NCBI GenBank assembly: GCA_011033025.1
Contig: WFMF01000422.1
Span: 1 to 64,000 of the forward strand
Direction of reading: 5' to 3'
Origin: Beroe forskalii
Lineage: Eukaryota; Ctenophora; Nuda; Beroida; Beroidae
Length of the DNA stretch: 64,000 bases
Position 1 is the stretch's first letter, and the number at the start of each line of letters is the position of its first letter. Of this stretch, positions 1 to 10,544 are shown piece by piece. The notes beneath the pieces are model-generated. The model saw nothing but the letters and a program-made list of their open reading frames with translations, was not told where the DNA came from and made no database searches. A program made the translations under genes and the position numbers.

Positions 1-540
1 ATAAAAAAAAACTTACCCCTTTTTTTTTTTAAAAAACTCAAAACCCAGGGGGGTTAAATTTGGAATGATGGGATATAAAATGAAAGTCGGCCTTTAAAAA
101 GCCTTTTAAACCAACTTAACCCAAAATTTTTTCGCAATTTTCCACCTTCCTAATGGGAGTTTTCAACTTTTTTTTGGGTTTTTAATTTTCATTTCAAAAT
201 TTTTTATTCAATCTTTTCCCCTTTCCCCTAATAAAGTTTTGTTTTAACCCTTTAAATATGTTCAAAACTTTCCTTTTAATTGGACTTTTAAACTTTCCCC
301 CCAAATTGGGTTTTTCAATCTTCCACCTTCCTAATGGTACTTCCCAATCTTTCCCCCTTTCCTAATGGGACGTTCTTAAATTTTTCCCCTTTCCCTAATG
401 GGCATTCAATCCTCCCCTTCCTAAGGGGCCTTCAATCTTAACCTAGGGCGTTCTTCAATCTTTCCCCTTTCCTAAGGGGACGAAAACTTCACCTTCCTAA
501 TGGGAGCTTAACTTCCCTTCTAATGGGCATGTTCTTCCAA
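1..540. other. Degenerate, homopolymer-rich start of window
   Basis: Long runs of T, A and C are mixed with indel-ridden copies of the 32-bp repeat that is clean from about 560 onward. The errors are mostly homopolymer length changes and fade rightward, which looks more like poor consensus at a contig end than biology. I see no gene here. Confidence 0.6.
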
Positions 541-835
541 TCTTTCACCTTCCTAATTGGTACGTTCTTCAATCTTTAACCTTCCTAATTGGTACGTTCT
601 TCAATCTTCCACCTTCCTAATGGGTACGTTCTTCAATCTTTCACCTTCCTAATGGGTACGTTCTTCAATCTTTCACCTTCCTACTGGGTACGTTCTTCAA
701 TCTTTCACCTTCCTAATGGGTACGTTCTTCAATCTTTCACCTTCCTAATGGGTACGTTCTTCAATCTTTCACCTTCCTACTGGGTACGTTCTTCAATCTT
801 TCACCTTCCTAGTTCCTAATGGGTACGTTATCTAA
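541..835. repeat. 32-bp minisatellite
   Basis: About nine near-identical units, with core 'cttcctaatgggtacgttct', lie in the CARMIL intron upstream of the first exon in the window. The open frame across it only reflects the repeat. Confidence 0.85.
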
Positions 836-989
836 TCTTTCGCCGCTCAATCAGTTCAACTCATGCTGTTTTCGGTTATCAATTCTTTGTACCTACAACA
901 CATAAAATACTGTGATTATTTTTACTGAAGAGCATTGAAAACTATCTTGAACTCTTTCTCAATTTAATTCATATATTGTCCATTCCCAG

Positions 990-1065
990 TCATATTCTAG
1001 CAGCACTCAGTACGATAAAGTTCATTGGATGGTTCAAGGGGATTAAAAGCAAGGACAGGAAACTG
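990..1065 (+). CDS. CARMIL: CARMIL exon a (first in window)
   Basis: This is the first visible exon of a CARMIL/LRR16 gene. CARMIL proteins are cytoplasmic, membrane-associated regulators that bind actin capping protein and control barbed-end growth. The exon follows '...cattcccag' and ends at CTG|gtaaga. It reads HILAALSTIKFIGWFKGIKS and ends KDRKL, matching the vertebrate stretch [20 protein letters not shown] that leads into the LRR domain. It starts one base before a codon and ends in phase 0. The N-terminal PH-like region must lie upstream of the window. Confidence 0.75.
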
Positions 1066-1186
1066 GTAAGATATTTCACAATTTAAATTGCTGTTTCTTT
1101 ACCTCATTCGAAAACCTCATTTGTTAAGAAATATTTGATAAGGAACGGTTGTAGTGTTGTGGAATCTGATTACATTTCCTCCGCAG

Positions 1187-1278
1187 AACATCGAGATTTC
1201 CCAGAAGATATTCGCTCTATGCCGGATTTATCCGTCTCTTAACTCCCTCTGCTTGTCGGGAGTCGGCCCTCAAATCGG
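1187..1278 (+). CDS. CARMIL: CARMIL exon b (LRR)
   Basis: The acceptor is 'cctccgcag' and the donor ATCGG|gtgagt. It encodes NIEISQKIFALCRIYPSLNS followed by a leucine-rich-repeat strand (LCLSGVGPQIG). Phase 0 in, phase 2 out, continuing in frame into exon c. Confidence 0.8.
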
Positions 1279-1649
1279 GTGAGTCTGAGTCAAACACTGC
1301 CTGGTTTACCAATCGCAGCAATATGTTGTTACCTCGACAATTCGTAACACTGCTATCTGCGGGTTTTACTAATGACAGGAATCGAAGGGTTCAAGTAAAA
1401 TCAAGCCGGTGACGGTTAAGGAGGTGAAAGCCATATTTTATTCGCCCGAGACTGTAATATAGAGGTGACGGAACGTGCGTGATCACGGTGTATTATGCAG
1501 TATTCGTGGCGTTGCACGAGTCTGGAATTTCAGAATGATTCTCATTTCTCATGAAACCTATGTTTGTGTGAGGGTTTAGATCGGCTGACAGGGCAACCAG
1601 AGGAACTCTCCGCATTAGAGAGTTGCTAAGGGAATACCTTGTGTTTCAG

Positions 1650-1813
1650 GGAGCTCCTGGAAGTGTTTAACAATGCCGACCTGAAATTAACCTCCCTTGA
1701 CATCTCCGAGAACAGCCTAGATGACAAGGACGCTGCGGTCATGTGCAATGGCATTTACAAACTAACGGGCCTGCAGAAGTTGTGTTTGGCCGGCAATAAC
1801 TTCACCTCACGAG
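1650..1813 (+). CDS. CARMIL: CARMIL exon c (LRR)
   Basis: The acceptor is 'ttgtgtttcag' and the donor CGAG|gtatgc. Two LRR strands are visible: LTSLDISENSL and LQKLCLAGNNFTS, each with the LxxLxLxxN pattern. It enters in phase 2 and leaves in phase 1, matching both neighbours. Confidence 0.88.
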
Positions 1814-2517
1814 GTATGCTGCGCTGTTGTCCTTGAAACTTATTCAATCAGGTGTAAGTTCTTCAGAGCAAGCTTAGATTCGCTTGTGCCAAAGTACTAA
1901 ATTTATCCTTCTTTTTTCAAAAATTTCGATAACCTTGAAAAGTAATTTTAGTTCATTTTAGGATTGCGATGTTTCCTGAATCCCTGGCCCATCCCCCACC
2001 TATTATTAGTAGTAGATGCCTCCTGAATCGGGATATGAACCGAAATTGAGGCATTCAAGGAATTTCAAGGAATTTTCAAATATAATTTATAACAAAGGCA
2101 TTGTTATACAAAAATCACACACTGGCTCAGTATGTTAATGGGGATGAAGTGGTGATAATGATGAGCGTGTGATAAGATGATATATACAGGAGTGGGATGA
2201 AGCAAGTGACAGGACCAGTGTGATTTCCAACAGTACGGCCTCAAGGGGGAGCATTTGACTCGGGTATTATATTCCTTTGCGCGCGCTTTCTAAGCAGTGG
2301 GCGCGCGTTGCTTAACTTTCAAAAGTCGGTACTCCAGGTACTCGCGAGTACCGGGAATTGTTTTTGATCAACCGAGAAATTTTCTGAAAATCTGAAATTT
2401 TTGGAATTTTTGATCAGACACTGAGCAAAGTACAAAATCCTAGTGGAAAGGAATCTTCCCACCTCTCAGTGATTCCAGGGTTGTAGATAATATGTATATG
2501 TATCACTCCAATTTCAG

Positions 2518-2696
2518 GGTTGAAGATGATAGTTGACTCACTGAAGCAGGTGTCGTGTCCCTCCCTAGTGTCATTGTCTCTAGATAGGTGCACCAACATC
2601 CGACCTGACGGGTGGGCCTGTTTTCTCGACCTCCTCTGTCATTGTGTCTCCCTGCAGACGCTATCCCTAGCTGACACTTCTATACCTTTAGAGTCG
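2518..2696 (+). CDS. CARMIL: CARMIL exon d (LRR)
   Basis: The acceptor is 'caatttcag' and the donor GAGTCG|gttagt. It encodes LKMIVDSLKQVSCPSLVSLS, a second strand LQTLSLADTSIPLES and the helix between. It ends in phase 0. The same frame stays open into the intron only because of the proline-rich repeat that follows. Confidence 0.85.
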
Positions 2697-2937
2697 GTTA
2701 GTGCACCCCCCACTTCTCCTCAGGTCTGGACGCCCCTCCTCTCCCCCCCCCCAGTTCACAGCCCCACTTCTCCTCAGATCTGGACGCCCCTCCTGCACCC
2801 CCCCCCCCGTTCACAGCCCCACTTCTCCTCAGATCTGGACGCCCCTCCTGCACCCCCCCGTTCACAGCCCCACTTCTCCTCAGATCTGGACGCCTCCCAC
2901 CCCCCCCCCCCCCCCGTTCTGGCCCACTTCTCCTCAG
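2697..2937 (+). repeat. 54-bp repeat duplicating the acceptor of exon e
   Basis: Five copies of a unit 51-55 bp long. Each contains 'cacttctcctcag' followed by tctggacgcc, the acceptor and first exon bases of CARMIL exon e. Acceptor AGs end at 2723, 2777, 2832, 2883 and 2937. Poly-C tracts and 'gttcacagc' fill the rest. The 'gttcacagc' copies the sequence at the donor of exon e, so each unit resembles exon e with its interior deleted. Confidence 0.85.
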
Positions 2938-3002
2938 ATCTGGACGCCCCTCCTGCACGGGTGCTCCTCCCAGCTCCGGGAGCTCCGAATCTCGGGGACC
3001 AG
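2938..3002 (+). CDS. CARMIL: CARMIL exon e (LRR)
   Basis: It reads IWTPLLHGCSSQLRELRISG and ends TR, a canonical LRR strand. The donor ACCAG|gttcac is chosen over AAGAAA|gtaaat at 3046 because only the former gives phase 2, which the next exon needs. Two of the four upstream duplicated acceptors (2832, 2883) are in frame with this exon; those at 2723 and 2777 are not. Confidence 0.75.
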
Positions 3003-3294
3003 GTTCACAGCTGGCAAGGCATCCGTCTCCCCGTGCTACAAGAAAGTAAATAGGTCTGCAGTTTAGTTTTAATTATTTTAGATAATAGTCGCGTGTACTT
3101 TTTGGAGTCTGTACAGCAGCTAGATCATTTTCACCTAGATCTTTGATATGGACAGAAACTAACAAACCAGATTTTGTGGCCTGATGAGAGGTGCTTTGAT
3201 TTGAAAGTCCAGAGAGATGGAGCAATTTAAAATCAATATTTTGCTTACTACGCTTTTTGGCAAACTGTAGGTTCGCCGACTCACCCTGGATGAC

Positions 3295-4290
3295 CACTAT
3301 AGAGGCCACTAGAGGGGGCAACTGGAGGGTGCCACTAGAGGACACTAGGGGCCACTAGAGGGGGTCACTAGAGGACACCAGGGGGCCACTAGAGGGGCCA
3401 CCAGAGGACACCAGGGGGCCACTAGAGGGGCCACTAGAAGACACCAGGGGCCACTAGAGGGGCCACCAGAGGACACCAGGGGGCCACTAGAGGGTGCCAC
3501 TAGAGGACACCAGGGGGCCACTAGAGGGGCCACCAGAGGACACCAGGGGCCACTAGAGGGGGTCACTAGAGGACACCAGGGGCCACTAGAGGGGCCACCA
3601 GAGGACACCAGGGGGCCACTAGAGGGGCCACTAGAGGGGCCACCAGAGGACACCAGGGGGCCACTAGAGGGGCCACCAGAGGACACCAGGGGGCCACTAG
3701 AGGGGCCACTAGAAGACACCAGAGGGCCACTAGAGGGGCCACTAGGACACCAGAGGGCCACTAGAGGCCACTAGAGGACACCAGAGGGCCACTAGAGGGG
3801 TGCCACCAGAGGACACCAGGGGCCACTAGGGTGCCACAGAGGACACCAGGGGCCACTAGAGGGCCACAGAGGACACTGCAGGGGCCACTAGAGGCCACCA
3901 GAGGACACCAGGGGCCACTAGAGGGGCCACTAGCGGGGACCAGGGGGCCACTAGAGGGGACCAGGGGGCCACTAGAGGGGCCACCAGAGGACACCAGGGG
4001 GCCACTAGAGGGGCCACCAGAGGACACCAGGGGGCCACTAGAGGGGCCACCAGAGGACACCAGGGGGCCACTAGAGGGGGCCACTAGAGGACACCAGGGG
4101 GCCACTAGAGGGGCCACCAGAGGACACCAGGGGCCACTAGAGGGGCCACCAGAGGACACCAGGGGCCACTAGAGGGGCCACCAGAAGACACCAGGGGGCC
4201 ACTAGAGGGGCCACCAGAGGACACCAGGGGCCACTAGAGGGGCCACCAGAGGACACCAGGGGGCCACTAGAGGGGACCATTATAGGGGAC
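3295..4290. repeat. GC-rich minisatellite, about 32-bp unit
   Basis: About 30 irregular copies built from 'ggccactagaggggccacc' and 'agaggacaccaggg' submotifs. It fills most of the intron between CARMIL exons e and f. Stop-free frames on both strands (SSGPLV and RGPLEGP repeats) are by-products of the repeat and have no start or splice context. Confidence 0.9.
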
Positions 4291-4324
4291 CACTAAAGGA
4301 CACTAGATAACCTCCCCTCATCAG

Positions 4325-4466
4325 GTTCGTTGTGACGTGTCAGGAGCTGAATTGCCTGGATTTATCCCGGTGCAAGCTGCCCTTGGAGATCCTGAAGCTT
4401 TTGCTGAAAGGGCTGTCAGACAACATCCTTCTCTCTGACGTCACGATAGACATCAGCTCGTGCGAG
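4325..4466 (+). CDS. CARMIL: CARMIL exon f (LRR)
   Basis: The acceptor is 'cccctcatcag' and the donor TGCGAG|gttaga. It encodes ELNCLDLSRCKLPLEILKLL and VTIDISSCE, aligning with vertebrate CARMIL ([20 protein letters not shown], then VSLDLSNCEL). Its first G completes the Arg codon left by exon e. Confidence 0.9.
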
Positions 4467-4684
4467 GTTAGAAACTTAGAAGTGCGGATCTGTTGGGGGT
4501 TTCCTTGTCTCTTCTGAATTTAGAGGAATATATCCTTCAAACATCTGATCTTAAAGTACATTTCTCAGTTGGTGTTGTCAGAATTTCTTTAGCATTTCCT
4601 TGTGTTTCATATAACGAAATAATATTGTCGGCTGTGGTTGAAATATTTGGAGTAGCCACTATAGACCTCATACACTCCGTTTAG

Positions 4685-4860
4685 CTAGGAGTGGCCGGTG
4701 TGCGGTTGCTGGGCAGCCTGGTGCCCTCTCTGAGCAGCATATCTACGCTGGTTGTCAGTAGCAACGAGGCAGAGGGGGAGTTGGTGGCGTTGCTAGCAGC
4801 GCTCCATGGCAACAAAGGGGTCAGACATCTCGACATCAGCAACAACATCAACAGACTGAG
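4685..4860 (+). CDS. CARMIL: CARMIL exon g (LRR)
   Basis: The acceptor is 'ctccgtttag' and the donor CTGAG|gtattg. It encodes two LRR strands, ISTLVVSSNEAEGELVALLA and VRHLDISNNINRL. Phase 0 in, phase 2 out. It corresponds to the vertebrate segment [20 protein letters not shown]. Confidence 0.88.
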
Positions 4861-5187
4861 GTATTGAGCAAGTCCAGGAAATCTTTACTACTAGACTTTT
4901 GTAGCTAGGTTATGACTTCCGGGCTTACTTTTGTAGCCCTTTGAGGTGGCCTCTGGCGTTTTCAATCAATGATGGAGCCTTGCAGTGTCTGGGGCCATTC
5001 AGATCTTGAAACTGTTATGTCCGCAGATTTAGAAACGAAACACTTATTTTTTTCTCACTTGTTGCCACCATGCTTTTTCAACCGTAACAACAGAAGGTCT
5101 ATTTTCTTGGCCGTAGAAAGCATCTAGGTACTTTTTGCGTTTTACAAACGACGTAAAAGCAACTAACGTGTTGCTCACGTCCCCCAG

Positions 5188-5303
5188 AGAAAAGGATGTG
5201 TTCGTGAAGTGTCTGGTGTCTCTCGTGGAGGATACTGAAAACGTTCTGCAAACTATCAACATCTCAAACATGCGGCTCAAGGCAGAGCTCGAACCCTTTC
5301 TTG
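5188..5303 (+). CDS. CARMIL: CARMIL exon h (LRR)
   Basis: The acceptor is 'cgtcccccag' and the donor CTTG|gtacgc. It encodes EKDVFVKCLVSLVEDTENVL and QTINISNMRLKAELEPFL, matching the vertebrate stretch with [20 protein letters not shown]. It ends in phase 1. Confidence 0.88.
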
Positions 5304-5350
5304 GTACGCTGTCCAGTTTCATCGTCAATTTATCCAAACCATGACATTGT

Positions 5351-6100
5351 TTGTGTGTGTATCACAGTCATTCGCAAGAAATGACAGTCATTCGTAAGGA
5401 ATCACAGTCATTCGCAAGGAATCACAGTCATTCACAAGGAATCGCAGTGCCTCGCAAGGAATCACAGTGCCTAGCAAGGGATCATAGTCATTCACAAGGG
5501 ATCACAGTGCCTCACAAGGGATCACAGTGCCTCACAAGGGATCACAGTGCCTCGCAAGGGATCACAGTCATTCGCAAGGCATCACAGTGCCTAGCAAGGA
5601 ATCACAGCGCCTCGCAAGGAATCACAGTCATTCGAAAGGAATCACAGTCATTTGCAAGGGATCCCAGTGCCTCGTTGCCTCGAAAGGGATCACAGTGCCT
5701 CGCAAGGAATCACAGTCCCTCGCAAGGAATCACAGTGCCTCGCAAGGGATCACAGTGCCTCGCAAGGAATCACAGTCCCTCGCAAGGAATCACAGTGCCT
5801 CGCAAGGGATCCTAGTGCCTCGCAAGGGATCACAGTGCCTAGCAAGGAATCACAGCGCCTCGCAAGGAATCACAGTGCCTCGCAAGGGATCACAGTGCCT
5901 AGCAAGGAATCACAAGGCCTCGCAAGGAATCACAGTCATTCGCAAGGAATCACAGTGCCTCGCAAGGGATCACAGTCATTCGCAAGGAATCACAGTGCTT
6001 CAAAAGGAATCATAGTGCTTCAAAAGGAATCACAGTACCTCACATGGAATCACAGTCATTCGCAAGGAATCACATTGCCTGCAAGGAGTCACAGCCACAT
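5351..6100. repeat. 20-bp minisatellite
   Basis: About 37 units of roughly 20 bp in two interleaved variants, 'aaggaatcacagtcattcgc' and 'aagggatcacagtgcctcgc'. It lies within the intron between CARMIL exons h and i. The stop-free frames on the + strand are repeat artefacts. Confidence 0.92.
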
Positions 6101-6186
6101 ATTTTTTTAAATTCCTTTACATGTTTCAATCTCCCTAACATGTTTCAATCCCCTTTACACATTTGAATCCCCCTAACGTTTTGCAG

Positions 6187-6298
6187 CGTGCTTGGCGTAC
6201 AACAGGAAGGTGGTTGACCTAGACATCAGTGGTAACAACATCAGCAACACTGGAGCTCGTGTATTAGCCCAATCACTCTCAGTCAACAAAACTATCAG
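6187..6298 (+). CDS. CARMIL: CARMIL exon i (LRR)
   Basis: The acceptor is 'aacgttttgcag' and the donor ATCAG|gtaatg. It encodes ACLAYNRKVVDLDISGNNIS and a helix NTGARVLAQSLSVNKTI, matching vertebrate [20 protein letters not shown]. It ends in phase 2, as required by either copy of exon j. Confidence 0.92.
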
Positions 6299-7768
6299 GT
6301 AATGAGTGTCCGATGAGATAAGATAATAGTTAAAACTTCCATCAACTTATGACGTTTAACCTTGATCGTCAGACCGTTATAATGTATACTTGTGACAGCT
6401 TTCAATAGCTGTTCAGTCAAAACATTACAGTTTTTGTGTCAAATTTTGGTTGATAAACTTTACAGACAGTGTTTCTCAACACAAACCCTGAGTTGCTTTA
6501 TTCTTTTCTACATTCTTTATTACACTTCAAACGATGAAATGGGTTTCCTTAAAATTTGTTGATATTCTCAATAGATTTGAACCCCCGCTTTTTGTTACTC
6601 CGCACGCCCTGATGCCCTGTATCAAGTAGTGATCACCTGCACTGCATAGTCTCGTAATCAACTCCTTCAAGGTTAAATAGTTTAACTGTGTAACTCAATA
6701 ATACCTTTTTTGTCAATGCTCGATCTTATCATTACCTAAAGGTACCTGCACCATTTAAATCGCCCCTTAGCCGTCACCACTTACGCAATTTGCACTTTTG
6801 ACGCACTCAGTGATTTTACCCGAATAAGGCAGCATTGGGGCGGTTCTCTTGGCTATACAGGAATACCTGTCTCAATCATAGCGTTACCTGGCATCCACAG
6901 TGCCACGCCTTTCTGCCACAAGCTTCAGTTGCAGTGGTATCTTCGTCTGCCCTCTCTTGGTTTCTCAGTTCATTGAGAAGTACAGTTCCATAGCAATATT
7001 TACTTCTATTGTCCATTGTAAGCCTGTCTGCAATTTTTAATCAAGTGAGTGAATACATAGGTACGATACTTGCATAGTACTGCACTATGACTGTGTAGTG
7101 TTTGCCTGCTGTATAGTAGTGTACTGCGTACGATGTAATGTTTTAGGCAGGGTTGTTAAATACGTGCAAAAATCATGAAAAGTATTGGCTCCTGGTAATA
7201 CAGTAGCCAGGTATGTTCGAGAATGCATTGCTGTGCTCTCGAAAACGCATACTAAACCCTACCGGGCTACTGGAGTATGGAAAAAAAACGTGCGTTTTGC
7301 TCAAAAGTACGGGACAAGAAATGGCAACACCCGTTCTGAATGGGTTTGTAAAATACGCTAAAAAGTACGCGCGCAGCACGTTACCGAATAAAATTTTGAT
7401 TTTGCCAACATTTGGGGTGCGCACAAGGCAACTAATTATAATAGTTTGACTGATTATTGCACTCCTAAATGATGCGAAAATGACCAGAAAAAACGTATCG
7501 TTTTCTTTGCCGTACTCTTAAGAAATACGTTTTTATAAACCTTTAATGTCTCTATTTATTTTAATCTACATTACACAAATCATGGTACAGAAATGCTATG
7601 ATTTGATCCGTTGATTTGATCCGTTGATATCTCTGCGTTATTGGTAAATGCACATGATTGAATCACGGGTATTTGATTAGTTTATCATTGTCAACAACGG
7701 AGCACCTCGCCTAAAGCAAGGATGTAGATTGTCGTCTTGTTTCTATAATTTCCTTATTGCTGTACGTA
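6299..7768. other. Intron, mostly unique, one dispersed-repeat fragment
   Basis: No exon recognised. From about 7145 the sequence 'gttgttaaatacgtgcaaaa' starts a segment related to the element at 50.41-50.75 kb (same 'ttaaatacgt' end). A stretch near 7575-7625 resembles the short 'acagtacagaagtgctgtga' repeat seen again at 57.05 and 58.65 kb. Confidence 0.4.
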
Positions 7769-8363
7769 AGGGGGTGCACACACGTGGCTTACAAGCCATG
7801 GACTATAAGCCATGGCTTATAAGCTACGTGTGTGCTGTCGATAACTTACCCATGGACTATTATCCATACGTGTGTCTTGGGTGAAAGTATCGACTACACT
7901 CTACAAAAGTGTGGAGATTAGTCCATGAAAAAATAGCCGGTCTTAAATGTGGTATTACAATCCACATGGCTTGTAAGCCACGTGTGTCTTGTAGCTTATA
8001 GTCGACACTGTACATAATTCCGAGAAAAGCTGTATACATTAACGCTACCCAATCAGGGCGCTGTATCTCGCGTGTCATTGACCAATCAAAAGCAAGAAAA
8101 GCGATAGTAATGTTTCCGATATTTCCTGCGTTGTGTTACGATCAGAGCATCCGAGGGTATCAGGTCAAATTGCATCAATCAATTTCTATTCGGAGACTCA
8201 GAAGAAACTGCTTTCGAAGTTTTGTTACAATAACGTGTGTTGACAATAGTCTACAAGACACACGTAGGATTCGTGGCTTATACTCCACGTCGTGTGTCTT
8301 CACCCCAAAACTCGGCGTAGACTATAGTCGACATGGCTTATAATCCACGTGTGTGCAGCCCCT
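7769..8363. mobile_element. MITE-like element with terminal inverted repeats
   Basis: The left end 'aggggg-tgcacacacgtgg' and right end 'ccacgtgtgtgcagcccct' are inverted repeats extending about 35 bp with mismatches. TA on both flanks may be the target duplication. Inside, 'cttataagccatgg'-type palindromes recur. There is no coding capacity, so it is non-autonomous. Confidence 0.7.
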
Positions 8364-9412
8364 TAGACTTCTCTATAAAGATTTGGTGAACATACTTCAG
8401 CACTTCTGTACTGTAGTATATAGATAAAAATACAATTTACATTGTGTATTTTGACCTTCAAACATAACTCAACAGACCCAAGTCCCTAAAACTCTAAATT
8501 TTCTGCACTGCAATATCATCTTTTAAAATTCAAAAACATGTAAATTTTGACTTTTGCTTACGGTTTTGATGATTATTTGCTTATTTGGATACTAGCACAG
8601 CTGCAGTACGGTATTAGATTTTCCTTATATCTTTTCTGCCTTCTTCCTACCTTGTTCTGACTGTGCAGGACGTGTGTTTGAGTGGAGACCATCTCGCACG
8701 TGTGAGTATTCCCATGCCAACGCTTTCTGTCTGCGAAGCACTCTATCAGGCTATTCTTTCGACTACATGTTAGGTCCATTTTGGGATACTTCCCGAGGGT
8801 GCAACCCGAAGGATGTATCCGGTTTAGACCCGCAGCCCGAAGGGTGAAGGTTCAAACTTCAAAGCAATATGGGGCCCGATCAATGTATTTTGGACTCCAA
8901 TGAAAACGTGAGAAGGTTCCATAAAAATAGGCAGTTGAGACATAATTACCAGCATTTAGCCAAGTAAACTGAAGACGTAAAACCCCCTATTCTTACGTGC
9001 TATTGTGAATGTCTTACACTTCCCGATACTCTGATGTAAATATGTCAGCTATGTGTAAACGATTTGCCTGAAAAACTTATCTTTTGTCATTATGTGGTGT
9101 AATGCTGTCCTGTTTGTATGTTATCGATCAAGAGTTTTCCTAGCTGAATGCTTTATTTTGCTTACAAGCAGACTTTAGTGTTCGTTCGGTGCTTTATCAT
9201 GGAACGGGTGCTTTGCTGATTTGCCTCAATGAAAAGGCCGCGTGAAGAATTCATTTACCTGCTCTGCAGGGATCATCATTATTCTTATAATCAAAGCATT
9301 TGAAGAATAAAGCATTTGAAAAATAAGACATTGGAAAATAAAGCATTAAGGCAATGATGAAGCTTCTCCTAGGTTATTGGTAAAGCATATTGATATTTCG
9401 CTTCTATCTTAG

Positions 9413-9481
9413 GAAGTTAGCACTCGACAACAACCAGATATCTCTCCAAGGATTCAGAGACCTCCTTGCAGCCTTCACATT
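9413..9481 (+). CDS. CARMIL: CARMIL exon j, copy 1 (LRR)
   Basis: The acceptor is 'cttctatcttag' and the donor CATT|gtgagt. It encodes KLALDNNQISLQGFRDLLAA and FTL, matching vertebrate [20 protein letters not shown]. Phase 2 in, phase 2 out. It is identical in base sequence to copy 2 at 17126. Confidence 0.9.
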
Positions 9482-9847
9482 GTGAGTATGCTTCAGCAAT
9501 CCACACTACCTGGCACGGCTCCTTATTTCACCCATCATGGCGTTCAGGGAGGGGGGTCGGGGAATGAATTTTATCACGGTTACAGCTAGAAAGATACCGA
9601 TATCACACCAGAAATAGGGACAAAAAATTGACGTACCTATATTACATACTGCCGTGGTTTTCCGAACCTTTCTTATCATGCGACGTATTACGACAGGCGT
9701 TTTGCTTTTTCTGCTGCGCGCAAATGTGCTTTTATGCTTTTTGCATGGAAAGTACATTTGCGGACGGTTAGAGTAGTACCTATAAAATCAAGACAGCAAG
9801 AATTAATGAATTTGAGAAGTCATTGACACTGATATTTGACGTTGCAG

Positions 9848-9935
9848 GAATAACACCCTGCAGAGTTTGGTAGTTCCGCACCAAGACATCACCAACTCAT
9901 CCCGATCTAATGAGATAGCTACCCTCGTTCACGAG
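9848..9935 (+). CDS. CARMIL: CARMIL exon k, copy 1
   Basis: The acceptor is 'gacgttgcag' and the donor CACGAG|gtaagt. It encodes NNTLQSLVVPHQDITNSSRS and NEIATLVHE, the last LRR strand and the start of the linker helix (vertebrate YTLRFMPIPMYDASQAL). It ends in phase 0. Confidence 0.88.
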
Positions 9936-10060
9936 GTAAGTTCATAATCACGTTTATTATCGAGTTTATTATCGAGTTTATAATTGCGTTCATTATCTCG
10001 TTTATTTTCGCGTTTATAATCGATTTTATTATCGCGTGTTTTAAAATATCTTAATGAAGA
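9936..10060. repeat. Short degenerate repeat after the exon k donor (copy 1)
   Basis: Degenerate 12-14 bp units of the type 'gtttattatcgagtttata' begin within six bases of the exon k donor. A longer version follows copy 2 of the exon. Confidence 0.7.
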
Positions 10061-10544
10061 TTTGATTATGGGCTGTGATTATTAGGTGCTTGTAATAGTT
10101 GTAGATAAATTGAAATTAGCTGATATTTTGTGTTTGCTGTTTTGAAGCAGAAGGATGGTTACACTGTATAACCTCTCGTACATTTATAAATGTACACCAT
10201 ATTGTATGTCCAATGTCGTACATTCTATTGTGCAGTCTACATTGTACATTCTATTGTACAGTGTCAATGTACATTCCATTATACAGTGTCAATGTATACA
10301 CAGAAACCCCTGATTGGATTGTTGCCAAATCTCCTAAGAGTAAGATACCAGATCTTGTAATCTCACACTTCCCCCGCGTATCAAGTCCACAGTGTCTGCT
10401 TCCTTTGGAAGCGACCTTGCTATCATTTGTGTAGATTTGTTATCTGAAACCCGAACCCGCTCAATAATTTGGTTGCCATATACCTTACTACGCCTTTGCT
10501 GTGTCTTATAAATCATAACTTAACAACTTGCGTGGTATACTGTA
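10061..10544 (+). promoter_or_regulatory. Region upstream of the nested gene, copy 1
   Basis: Several copies of 'tgtacattctattgtacag' lie between 10180 and 10295. In-frame stops end eight codons before the ATG at 10545. This must hold the promoter or 5' UTR of the nested gene if it is independent of CARMIL. I see no convincing TATA box. Confidence 0.3.

Noticed and set aside
3003-3045. Extension of CARMIL exon e to AAGAAA|gtaaat
   Set aside because: It would end in phase 0, whereas exon f needs phase 2; ACCAG|gttcac gives the correct phase and the better family alignment.
3345-4172. Gly/Pro/Ser-rich frames on both strands
   Set aside because: Pure products of the 32-bp intronic minisatellite between two well-supported CARMIL exons.
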